A stretch of 64,000 nt of DNA from Morchella semilibera (lineage: Eukaryota; Ascomycota; Pezizomycetes; Pezizales; Morchellaceae). The stretch is taken from contig WBVU01000003.1 of the NCBI GenBank assembly GCA_009192285.1, forward strand, positions 1,891,973 to 1,955,972, given 5' to 3'. Below the pieces are notes generated by a model, which had not been told where the DNA came from, made no database searches, and worked only from the letters and a program-made list of their open reading frames with translations. Positions 38,359-49,007 of this stretch are shown here, piece by piece (the first letter of the stretch is position 1; each line of letters begins with the position of its first letter). The position numbers and the translations under genes were made by a program.

Positions 38359-41300
38359 CTACGCTTTAGTGGGTACCCCAACCCCACCTCTTCTCTTCCC
38401 TTCAACACACCTACCCACTACATTATCCACCACACTTCTCCACGCGCCTTCAACTCCTAAAGTCTTGCCCACAAAATCACCAACCGCCTCTTCGTTGACA
38501 CCACCGTAAATGACCCTTGCACCACTCTTTACAACTAGATTTGAGTCCACGAGTACTTCAATCACGACCTTACTCCTGACCTCCATCACTAGGACCTTAA
38601 TTGCCACTTGCAGCTGTCCTTCCACCTCCTTCAGAGAGACTGGGTACCATTTCCGTACCTTCTCGATCTCTTCGGCTGTGGACAAACAACGACGCCAGAA
38701 CGAATCAATCTCTGCAACCATGCTCTTTAATGTTCTCTTTTGATCAGTTGCCAGGCGGGTGTTGAGAGCGCCAGTGAAGAAATCACGCTCAGTCCCTTCA
38801 AGTGGGAGTGGGTCAGAAGGTTTTCGGATGGCCAGTGCCATGTACTCTACAGTAGTTGGCTGGGCACCAGTAGCATCCCAAAATACCCGTAGCTGCTTCA
38901 AAAATGAAAGCTCGACCGTGGGCCCGCTAACCGAGATAATAGACCAGCCGTATTGTTGTTCGAGGGCAGCAGCCTTGGCGGCCCAGGTTGCGATCTCATC
39001 TTCGCTCCATCCTCGATTCTGCTCTTTGACGCGCTCGGCCTCGTCAATCGCTTCTTGCAGCGCAGCTTTGCGCGCAGTCTTGATCTCGATTTGAGAGTTG
39101 ACCTCCGCTAGTTCTTGGCTGCGTTGAGCAAGTTTCTGTTTGAGCTCCTCAATACGCTGTGTTGTGCTCTTGAGGCTTTCTTGGGCCTGGCTAAGTTGCT
39201 CTTTATCGTCGTTTTCGATGCGTCTTTTCGCCGCTTCCATCTTATCGACTGTCTTTTTTGCCGTCTCAAACCTTGCTTTCAGCGCGGGCAACGTGCTTTC
39301 GGAAGCTTCTCGTGCCTCCTCCAGTACAGCCTCGTCAGCTTTCATATCCTGTAGGCTACTGTCTAGTGCGGCCTTGACACCATTCATCAGCTGGTATCGC
39401 CATTTATACCAAATACCCTTGGCAAGAAACCGGGCGTGCGTCTTGGCGTTTTTGAACTGCGTATCCATGATGACCTTAATATCTGGAGGGGCGTCCATAT
39501 ACTCTCTGAACAACGGCGGATTCTCCTCGGCAGTTTCTTGTTCGATATCTTTGATGATATCACGGCCCTCTTTAATGTATCGCTTGAGCTCTCGGCACGA
39601 ATGTTGGAACATCTCAAGCATAGGGACTGTGCATGCGCCAGCAATTACACAATCGGCCATTGATGCCTCTTCCTCCTCCTCACCTGCCTCACTACGACGC
39701 CCCGCACGACGAAGAACAAGACCCGGAAAGCCAGTTTGACGGCGTTTTGTAGTTGTAAGCCCGTCAAGGAAGCTAATACTGGTCATTGACAAGAACTGCT
39801 GGAGCGTGATCTTTGGCTCCTCTTCTTCTTCGATTTCCTCATCAGATGACTCCTGCATCCCGTCTTCCTCTAGTACAAGTATTGGTTTAGGCGGGGGTGC
39901 CATAGGGCTACTAGCCACTGTGGGTTCTGGTGCAATTTGGACTGTCTTCTTTTTGGGTGTCCTGCCCTGCCCTGGTGTTGGTAGACTAGGCGCATTATCA
40001 AAGTCGAATGTTTTCCTTCCTGGTGTCATTGAGGCTGCCTCAAAACTCTTCCGCCTCTTCCCACCACCAAGATAGCTAGTTATATCCTCATCCCTTTCCC
40101 GCTTGCCTTGCCCTTGCAGCAGGGCGCCATATGCTAAACTCTTTCGGGACGCTTTGCGCGGTGTTAGAAGTTCAATACGACTCTTGAGGTCTAGCCCCTT
40201 GCGCCGTTCTAGTTCTTGCTCTCTTTCCCTCCTCTCTTCTTCCCGGTCTGCGGCTTCATCGGCCTTGCTAGCCTTCAAGAGGTCCTTGGGTATAGCGGTA
40301 GGTGAGAAGGGAAGCGTAGTCTCGGTAAGACTCTTCCTGCTGGATAATTTCGCAGAGAGGCGGGGTGATCCCAGACCTAGCTTATTGATACCAACACCCT
40401 TAGTTGTGCTTGGGGAGCCAGGAGCATCGTTTCGGGGAGTGATGATGCGGTTTGCTGGGGAAGGCGAAGTCGGGAAGCCAACGGCTTTCTTGGCGCTGAG
40501 TGAGAACCCATGAGTGGCAACTTGCCGCAGCGGTGTTTGAATCATGGGCGTATGCTTACTTGGCGTCTTTGGGCGCGGGGGAATGGCGGGGGTGGCCTGC
40601 CCTGGTGGAGTTTGGGGCTGCGAGATGGTAGGTGCCTTTTTCTGGGGAGTCGCAAATACAAATGATGGCTTCGCAGGTTCAACGGGAGGGGTTTCAGGTT
40701 TGGCTGTTTCAACATCTTTCTTACCTTGACTCTTTGGTGTTACAGTCTTCGATTTAGGTGTTTCTACCTTCCTGGTTGGTGTCTGCCTCTTTTGTACTGG
40801 AGTCTCCGCCTTTTGTTCTGGAGTAGTCTCCTTGACTCTCTTTTCCTCTCTTTGGGGTGGCAGATCCGGAGTCTTTCTAGCACTCCTTGTCACTCTTGGC
40901 GAAGCGGTACTTGCAACACTACTCCTCCTGCTTCTCCCACCTCTCTTAGCCGGGGTGGGGGAAGAAGTCACCTCCTTGGCCTCCTCTTCTGCCGTCGCAG
41001 GGATTGACGCAGACGTCTGCTCATCCTGTTTATTAGCCCCAGGAGGTAGAATTGATCCAGTGGTCGTAACACCATCCATGTCCACATCGCCATCGCTACC
41101 GTTATCCTCACTATCCTTATTTACCCACTGGTCCTTGCCCGGGAATGTCGACTCCGGTGCTTCCTCGGTCTGCTTGGATAGGATTCCACCCACAGCTACC
41201 GTGAAGTCCATATCCCCACCATCCCCCTCATCCTCTTCGGTCTCGCTGTCTTCCCCTTTGTTCTCTTTGTTCTCCTTTCCTCCGTTTTTCTGTGCTTCTT

Positions 41301-43443
41301 GTTGTTTTGCCCACTCCTCGCCACTTATCAGCTTGCCTGCCCCTCCGCCTCTAGCAAGTGAGCTTCTCCTGCCTCCAGACCTAGCTCCATCCCCACCTAT
41401 GATTCCACCAATTACAGATGTGAATTCCATAGTCATCTCTTCATTTCCAGCATCAGAGCTGACAGGAGATGATGAGGCGAAGCGTGTAGCAGGTTTGGGT
41501 GTGGAGGAGATGATGCCGCCAACAGGCCTGGTCATATCCATATCCATTGTCATGTCTCCTCCAGGCGGTGAGGACGGCTGCTCTGGTTCGGATTCTGGGG
41601 CCTTGGATAGGATACCACCTATGGCAACAGTCATATCCATAGTCATACCATCATCACCCGCCGCTTCCTCTGTCGGTTCAGTAGCAGGGGCAGGGAGGGG
41701 TGCAGAAGGGGCTGATGTGAAGAACCCAAGCGATTTTCTTGTAGCCCGTTGTAGAGCGTTGGCAGCGCTAGAAAGAATCCCGCCAACGGGGCGTGTCATG
41801 TCCATAGTCATATCCATACCCGCATCTTCCTCCTCTTCCTCCTCGGCATAAGGGTTAGTAAAGGATGGTAGGAGGGCGCCATAAGCGTGTGTCATGTCCA
41901 TAGTCATTTCACCGCCATCGTCCTCGCGGTCAGAGTCCTCCTTCGGGAGAGGCAGGGCTGGATACTCAACTACTGCAGGAAGAAGCCCACCCACAGCACG
42001 TGTCATTTCCATTGTCATTTCCCCACCTTGGTCTTCTTTCGGCGGTGTTGTTGCCTTCTTTTCCCCTTCCCCTTCCCCTTCCCCTTCACCGTCCGAATTT
42101 ACAGGGTCCTCAACAGTCTCGGTACTGCCCTCTAATTTCCATGCTTTCCGCTTGCCAAAGGCCCCAAATCCAGCACCCGTAACATCGTCGTCTACCATAT
42201 CCATAGTCATCTCACCCATAGTTTCATCCCCGCCCATGGTCATGAATGTTCGATCCTCAGCACTGGGTTCCTCATCATCGTCCGAGCCTGAATCCGAGTC
42301 AAGGTCACTATCCGAGTCTGCCGGTGGCATCCCAGCAAATGCACTCTCCGGGCTCGACGAGAATGGTGACGAGAACACTGGTGACTCAAAATTTCTCTTC
42401 TGTTGGGCTGCACCCATAGGTGTTTCTGGATCTTGCCCGCCTAGCGACCCCGGAAGACGGACCGGCGAGTCACCGGTTGCAATTGAGGTCTCTGTAGGCG
42501 TTGCTTCGATCGTGCTGAGATCACCGGGGCCTTTGTTGGCGGGGGTACTAGCCGTGCTGCCACTGCTCGAGGAACCGGGGGTGCCGGTGGTACCTGGGTA
42601 GTACTCGGGTACATCCCAAGTGTGAAGTGTAGCTTCTGGGGCGAATGAGACTCGCCGATTTCCCATGGACTGCCGCCGAGCTGCGCGAGCGGCGAGGATC
42701 TCGGCGCGACGTTGTTGTTCCTCTTCTGTGCGAACGGGGATTGTAGTAGCTGGTGGGGGGTTGAAGTTGAGGGCGCTAGCGGATGATAATGCTGACGAAG
42801 AAGAAGAGGCAGTTGGTTTTGACGGTTTACTACTAGGTATGGGGTTTGCAGGCGCCATGGTGAAGGGAGGAATTGAAGGTCTCCCTGATCGTGTGCGGTG
42901 TGCAGGGATTTGTTTGATGGGTGAAATGGGAAGTGTTGGTTTGAGAATTGATTTTACTGCAGCTGCTGGGGCAAGCTGTGATATGGTAAGTGATATTAGC
43001 TTTCTAGATCAGGCAGAAGATACAATCTACTGTAGGTGAAACTGCTCTGGTGTAGTGTGGGGTAGGAGTGGGGGTAGGTTTCGACGGGGAAGAGAAGGTA
43101 TATATAGATAGATGGAGAACCAAGAAGTCGTGCGAGGATGCAAACAACCTGAGACAATCTCCAATTCTAAACATAACCACATCTGCGAGAAAAAAAGAAA
43201 ACAAAAACGTACGGATTCCCGCCTCCCATTCCCACTCCCGCTCTTTAACCCATTCTCTGCATTCATCGCGTCTAGTCCTCCCGGTCCCAAACTTTTCGAC
43301 CTTGACTTCTTCTTCGGCTTCAGCGACAGCGTATTCTCCTTGCTCACTTCAGGTGCGTTTGTTGCGACTGCATTAGTTGGCATCACAGCGATCGACTTTC
43401 GGGAACGCCGCTTCCCCGGCGCTGAGTTATCGTTGGATGACAT
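38359..43443 (-). CDS. spc7: Kinetochore scaffold Spc7 / KNL1 / Spc105
   Basis: Exons are 43443-43213 and 42975-38359, coding 1,615 residues. The first exon supplies the conserved N-terminus (basic KRRSRKS stretch, KKSRSKSLGPGGLD), and splicing into LAPAAAVKSILKPT keeps frame; the intron is 237 bp. Spc7 is the outer-kinetochore platform for Mis12/Ndc80 and spindle-checkpoint signalling. The PP1-docking motif RVSF is near residue 185. About eight to nine MELT-type repeats (consensus MTMDMT, usually followed by GGIL) lie between about 330 and 710; phosphorylated MELTs recruit Bub3-Bub1. A long basic Pro/Thr-rich middle follows. The Spc7 domain has coiled coil near 1300-1400, and the C-terminus fits the RWD Mis12-binding module. 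The large antisense frames here (e.g. 40832-41851, 41894-42601) are shadows. Confidence 0.93.
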
Positions 43444-44120
43444 TTGCTATCTTGTGGTGGTGGTGGTAATCTATGTATGCTTATTGTCGCTACTTTCGCT
43501 ATAGCGGGCTTCACATACGAGTGCGCTTGGGGTTTATCACGACTCAGGACGGGGGGGGAGCTAGAGGTCGCGATTTTTTGGTGTTTGTTGTTGTTGTTGC
43601 TAGAAAGCGTCTTGGATTGGGTGGATTACCCGTTGTTGCAACTCGTGGCAACCTTTGTGGCGGCTTCTGTGGCGGTGCACAAGAAACGCCTACTCACGAA
43701 CAACCAAATATCAAAGGGGAGAATTGAGGATGGGTTGAGACTAAAAATCTCTTGATATCCGATTGTCTATGTCAAATTAAAACCTTCTTGAGGATAGTAA
43801 GTAGTACATAACCTCTCCAAGATATTCGATCTTAAGATGTATCTACTTTACAATACTCTTCACGTCCTGCATGCGCGTTAAGTGGTTGATAATCTAATCT
43901 GATCGGATCTAGAGTAGATAGTAGAATACATGTATATAGTCTAGTTCCAATATAGGGTACTAGCCCTGCTGACAACCATCACAGTCCCACCACACAACGG
44001 CCCGCCCACACATGTTCGTTGTACCCTAGCCAAACCGACAACCGCAAAAAACACTATCACGAACAAATCGACCTACGACCGACCGACAATCGCCTGCCCA
44101 AAAAAATCACATCAGTAAAA
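43444..44120. promoter_or_regulatory. Divergent promoter spc7 / ribosomal protein S11
   Basis: The 677-bp interval separates the start codons of two divergent genes with very different expected expression (cell-cycle kinetochore gene and highly expressed ribosomal protein gene). It includes one TACATGTA copy (43927). No specific factor site is claimed. Confidence 0.5.
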
Positions 44121-44960
44121 ATGGCCACCGAATTGACCGTACAGTCCGAGCGCGCTTTCCAAAAGCAGCCCCACATCTTCCTCGCCAGCAAGACCCGCCC
44201 TGCGAAACGCAGAGTCGGAAAGGGTGGAAGGAGATGGTACAAGGACATTGGGTTGGGTTTCAAGACTCCCAAGACCGCCATTGAGGGAACCTACATCGGT
44301 CAGTGTTTTTGTGCTTTTTTTGCGTTGGGGGATAGGAGGTGGGGACGGAAGTTTTTGGCGATGGATCCCATTTCAAGAATTGGCGAAATTCAAGATTACG
44401 GGAAATGAGGAGCTTGGAGATTGTTTTGAGTACGAGTATATTGACGAAGGACATGTAGACAAGAAGTGCCCCTTCACCGGTCTGATCTCCATCCGTGGTC
44501 GTATCCTCACCGGTACCGTTGTCTCCACCAAGATGCACCGTACCCTCGTTATCCGTAGGGAGTACCTCCACTACATCCCCAAGTACAACCGTTACGAGAA
44601 GCGTCACAAGAACCTTGCCGCCCACGTTTCCCCTGCTTTCCGTGTTGAGGATGGTGACCAGGTTATCGTCGGTCAGTGCAGACCTTTGTCTAAGACTGTT
44701 CGTATACCACTTCCCTTGCGTTTAACATGATACTTGAGAAGAGCTACGGGCAAGATGTCGAGCGCGTGTTACCAAAAGTTAGGCTATATGAGTTCTTTAA
44801 GAACCGGCCGCAAAATAACTTAACCGCGCAAGCTTCGAGACCCCCTCAAGTACTTGTACCCACCATGCAGTGTGCTGATTCGTCGTGTTAGGTGCGTTTC
44901 AACGTCCTCCGTGTCCTCCCTCGCACTGGAAAGAACACCAAGTCTTTCCAGAAGTTCTAG
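44121..44960 (+). CDS. rps11: 40S ribosomal protein S11 (uS17)
   Basis: Exons are 44121-44298, 44459-44697 and 44892-44960, coding 161 residues; introns are 160 and 194 bp, long for this window, as is common in ribosomal protein genes. The protein belongs to the small ribosomal subunit and binds 18S rRNA. Conserved stretches are obvious: QKQPHIF near the N-terminus, [20 protein letters not shown] across the first junction, [21 protein letters not shown] and SKTVRFNVL across the second junction. The second 5' splice site must be GTTCGT, which is weak; the nearby GTATAC would break the frame. The protein ends FQKF. Confidence 0.95.
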
Positions 44961-45617
44961 ATGTTGGGATTTTCTTGGGGTTCGGGTCTTTTGTTTTTTT
45001 AGTCTTCTCTTACAACAATTAAAAAAACATGGGGAAATATCTCTTCGGTTCGGGCCACACGTGGATACTAGAATGGTGACGATCTGACCAAAATCGGGTT
45101 TGGTGCGCAGCAGCAGCAGCAACAGGAATCTGTATTTTTTGCGAAAAAATACTAGAAAACAAAAGAAGTATATCTTGGGATTGATCTTTGTGTTCGAAGG
45201 CGTTTTTTTTTTACTTTGTTTTGTCTTTTTCTTTGGGCATCTACGGGCTGGAAAAAAGTTGGAATGTGAATATGGATTTAGGACATGTTCTACCCTATTG
45301 GTTCGAAGTCATTTGGTGTAGATAAAACCCGTGACAACGATAGCGTCCATGCAATTTGAGCTCCAAGCTCTACCAAGTAATAATAATTCTCCCAGCCCAT
45401 GCTTAAGCATTCTTAGGATCGAAATCAGCTCGCTTAATATTCACTGTGAATCACTCGCAAATCTTGGGCCGCATGCGGGCCTATTCTATCCTGTAAACCC
45501 TGAGTATCAATCCACCTGTTTCTATTATGAGCCCCCCATAGGTTCACCCTCCACCGAATCCTCCACCGCAACCTCTACCTCAACCATTACATCAACCTGC
45601 CCCTCAAACCCCCCGAG
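44961..45617. other. Convergent intergenic region rps11 / naa38
   Basis: T-rich 3' region of rps11 and 3' flank of naa38. The short frames here (44820-45122 minus, 45100-45321 plus, 45331-45627 plus) show no family features. Confidence 0.5.
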
Positions 45618-45991
45618 TCACCTTTGACCCTTCTCCTCAACTTCAATCTTGACGATATGTTCCCCAGGAACCACGACAAGGCCAATATACCTGCTCTTTA
45701 AATCCATCTTTACCGTCTCTTTCCCCTCCTTCTCCTCCTCTGCCGCCGTGTTCAGATCCTTCGCAGTTGGATATCGATACTCATGCGTCGACGACAGGAT
45801 CAAATTTTTATCCTACCCCGCCCCTCCCGCATTAGCCCGTCTAACAATCAACAACTGGCCAAGGGAACTACTTTATCGGTGCACTTAAGTTCGCCCAGGA
45901 ACACGCGGGTATCAGTGGTGGTTACGCGAAGGGTCCTGGAAATGAACGATTGCAGGAAGGGCGAGGGGGTAGGCGTAGTATCAGGGTTCAT
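45618..45991 (-). CDS. naa38: Naa38 / LSMD1-type LSM-domain subunit of the NatC acetyltransferase
   Basis: Exons are 45991-45872 and 45812-45618, coding 104 residues; the 59-bp intron has a GGGCTAATG-like branch and is phase 0. The LSM fold signature is visible: LRVTTTDTRVFLGELKCTDK across the junction, then NLILSSTHEYR, and a second part with SRYIGLVVVPGEHIVKIEVEE. This matches Naa38 (Mak31), the auxiliary LSM-like subunit of NatC that, with Naa30 and Naa35, acetylates N-terminal Met-hydrophobic residues cotranslationally. An in-frame upstream ATG at 46072 would add 27 residues of low complexity; 45991 gives the usual short N-terminus. It could be confused with other LSM proteins, but the VVVPG..I.KIEVEE ending is typical of this family. 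Confidence 0.85.
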
Positions 45992-46332
45992 TTTTTGCGG
46001 CGCTATGCTTTGGTGGGGTCGTGAGGTTGAGTCGTTATCGACGTGGAGGTGGGTTGGGTATGGATATAACATGATGGGTTAGGGTTTGTCATGGATTTCA
46101 AGATGATGTTTATGTTCGAACAAGTGTTTACTGACCTCCTTTAGGTTCCCTAACTTTCTTTTTCTCATCCAATTTTATGCTCTTTTATTCCAGCAGCACC
46201 CGAACTAAGCGAAGAATAAAAAGCGAATTCACCACAACAAAAGGGACCCGCGAAGGCACCTAGGGAGGAAAAAAGTAGCACCTGATCCTTGGACATCTGT
46301 TAACAGGATTACAAGTTCCAGGGTTGGTTCTG

Positions 46333-46409
46333 TGCTCTGACTCGGAGTTGAACCGAGGATCTCAGCATTTCATACTAGTGCTGCGCCTTACCAACTTGGC
46401 CACCAGAGC
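46333..46409 (-). tRNA. tRNA-Thr (AGU) with an apparent 4-nt intron
   Basis: The minus strand folds as a tRNA: 7-bp acceptor stem (GCTCTGG / TCAGAGC with one G-U), discriminator A, GGCC D-arm start, anticodon stem CAGCA/TGCTG, 5-nt variable loop, and T-arm CTCGG-TTCAACT-CCGAG. It is identical to the copy at 60034-60106 except for an insertion TGAA between positions 37 and 38, the canonical nuclear tRNA intron site. Without these bases the loop is CTAGTAA, giving anticodon AGU (threonine). Confidence 0.85.
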
Positions 46410-47511
46410 ATGTATTCCTGTTATAGGATTTACCCTAGTGGTTTTTTTAGTATCTCGGAGACCTTCAAGTGCAACCAAAACTCAGGAACTTGTCCTAGAA
46501 GCTTAACACTGGATTGAGCAATAGCCGGACTTTCTCACCTTGCGATAATTTTATTTGCAGGGGTTCAACGATCAAGTTTTGACTTTATCAGTATCATAGG
46601 AAATCACTCGGATGGGCACAATCTTAGTGGGAAATAGATAAAACGGGTTTCGAATCAAGAAAAAATCACTGCTACCAACAAACGGGATCCTGATGCCATA
46701 TAAGGAAGATAGGGCGAGAAACAAGTTAAACAAAGGGTTTGAAACCTAAAATGAATGATGGCATGGAGTCACGGTTAAAGTCAACCGATACCGGCATGAA
46801 GTTCCGGGCTCTCGGAACTGGTTTCTAGTGCTTGTCCAGCACGCATCGCTTTCGTCTGAACTCCTCAGAGTGACGTTAATCTTTAGAAATTCTCCACTTT
46901 TTTCTACACGTGGTCACATTCCGGGTGGGACCTTGCGACTTCTAGTTGGGCATTTGCTGTGCAACTTCCTGAGTTTTCCCAGAGATAAGTTTCTTTCTTT
47001 GAGAATGTATGGTATGTATTTCAGTTTTGTCAAATATTTAGGGGAGATGGGGGTTGTGGTTATCATATATACCCACAAGTGAGATATATCAGACTTCAGG
47101 GTACCCTAACATTGTTCTAGTCCTTGGGTATGACGGGGTCGGCCGGTCAGCGTTCCTGTGATGTACTAGTTACATGACGCATTGAGATATGATGTCATAC
47201 CTCAATCCACTTTCAAAGTCGAGAAAAGGGCCTCTTACTCGTCCCATTCCTTCTACATCTACCTCTCTCCCTTCCTCCTCCCTCCTATATTATAATTGTA
47301 CACCTTTTGCCCCGTTCGAAATTTGTTGGTTGCTGCAAGCTTCACTTGGGACAACCCTAGAAATCCTAGCTTGCTCCCTGCATATAAACTTACCCTAGCT
47401 TTCTTGCCTACACACCGTCATCGCTTAAACTTCCTCATTAAACATAATCCTACCATTAGAACGCAGAACCAATTTTCCCTCTGATTCTTGGCGTAATTAT
47501 AATCACCAAAA
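46410..47511. other. Region upstream of pil1
   Basis: No gene seen. Pyrimidine-rich sequence from about 47240 onward is the likely promoter and leader of pil1. Short frames (46828-47082, 47189-47398) lack family features. Confidence 0.5.
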
Positions 47512-49004
47512 ATGCATCGAACCTACTCTATGCGGCAGTCGAGGGCGCCTACCCAGTCGCAGATCGAGAAGCCGCCTCCTCCGCAAAGTTCCACCAAAGT
47601 TGGAAGATTGTTTGGAACCTCGAACTTAGGTTGGTAACAATTAAACGCCTTGTGTCAACAACTGCTTTGGTCTCTTGCGTTCATTTCGGCGTTCTTATAT
47701 CACTCATCACTTGGTTAATTCCTAATAAGTTATTGAAGCGAGCTTTCGAGGTAAAGGAGCATGCTGACGTTTTCATACCCCTTTGGAGCCTCTACAGGAC
47801 ATAATATTCGTAAATCTATGGCGGGTGCTTAGTAGGATTCTCGTTCCTATAGGGTTCCGTGAATGCATATCATACTGACAATGTAATTCTCGTCATAGCG
47901 GCCCGGATTTGTCTAAAAAGCTTGCCCAGCTTGTAAAGATGGAGAAGAATTTGATGCGATCAATGGAGCTTGTTGGACGCGAACGGCGTGAGGTCGCTCG
48001 ACAGCTCTCAATATGGGGCGAGGAGTGCGACGAGGATGTTTCTGATATTACAGACAAATTGGGCGTACTCATCTTTGAGGTGGGTGAATTGGAGGACCAA
48101 TTTATCGATCGTTACGACCAATACAGAGTCACTATCAAAAGTGTGCGAAACATTGAATCTAGTGTTCAACCTAGCCGTGATCGTATGTATATTCGTTGTC
48201 CAATACTTATGTTGTCCCACTAAACTTTTTAAAAACAGGCAAGCAAAAGATTACCGACCAAATCGCGCAACTCAAGTACAAAGACCCTACATCTCCAAAG
48301 ATTGTAGTGCTTGAACAAGAGCTTGTTCGTGCCGAAGCCGAATCACTTGTAGCTGAGGCGCAATTATCCAATATTACACGTGAGAAAATCAAAGCTGCAT
48401 TTACGTACCAATTCGATGCTCTCAGGGAGCACTCTGAGAAACTTGCTTTGATTGCCGGATACGGAAAACATCTATTGGATCTTGTGGACGACACACCAGT
48501 TACACCAGGTGAGACCAGGCCAGCCTATGACGGGTACGAAGCGAGTAAAAGGTATGTCATTATATTTTATCAATAATACTTGTATTTTTGTCTGATAGAC
48601 TTGCTATACATAGCATCATTCAAGATTGCGAGGATGCTCTCACGAACTGGGTCGAGGCTAAAGCCGCCGTCCGCTCCCGTCTTTCCCAGCGTGGGTCACG
48701 CCAACGCCGCACTCATGGCCGTGGTACCCGTGCTGGCGCCGGAGAAGGAGTATCTCTCGCCGGACAAGACCGCCCCATGCAGCGTAGTTCCGGCGAGTGG
48801 GTACCGGCAGACGAGCATCGTCGCACCCACCGTGAGAGCGATGATGGTTACGAAGATATTGCAGACGAAAATGGCCATAGTAGACGGTTAGACGGTCACG
48901 GAGCTCGTGGTATGCGTGGTGCCCACCATGGGGCCATCTTGAATAACGGCGGCACCGAACCCCATGCTCGAGATGGTGTACACGAGGAGGCACTCTCAGA
49001 TTGA
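47512..49004 (+). CDS. pil1: Eisosome core protein Pil1 (BAR domain)
   Basis: A consistent model has exons 47512-47633, 47899-48182, 48239-48551 and 48599-49004, coding 374 residues. Pil1 polymerises on the plasma membrane and forms the eisosome furrows. Conserved stretches are MHRTYSMRQSRAPT and GRLFG at the N-terminus, the helical BAR region with GPDLSKKLAQLVKMEKN, EDQFIDRYDQYRVT, SVQPSRDRKQKITDQIAQLK, VLEQELVRAEAESL and LSNITREKIKAAF, then PGETRPAYDGYEASK and a GEWVPA tail motif. The first intron (47634-47898) is long and might hide a small exon, because family members carry about 12 further residues (AFR-type) before GPDL. The reading frame ends at one TGA and then continues open for another 2 kb (see next entry), which is unusual for this gene. 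Confidence 0.88.
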
Positions 49005-49007
49005 CAG

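Noticed and set aside
40832-42601. Long plus-strand frames (339 and 235 codons) opposite spc7
   Set aside because: They are antisense shadows of the MELT-repeat region; composition is Ser/Pro-rich as expected from reading low-complexity acidic codons backwards.
48976-49007. A 32-bp intron as the pil1/downstream junction
   Set aside because: It would shift frame and stop after about a dozen codons, so it does not connect the two ORFs, although it would give an alternative Pil1 end.
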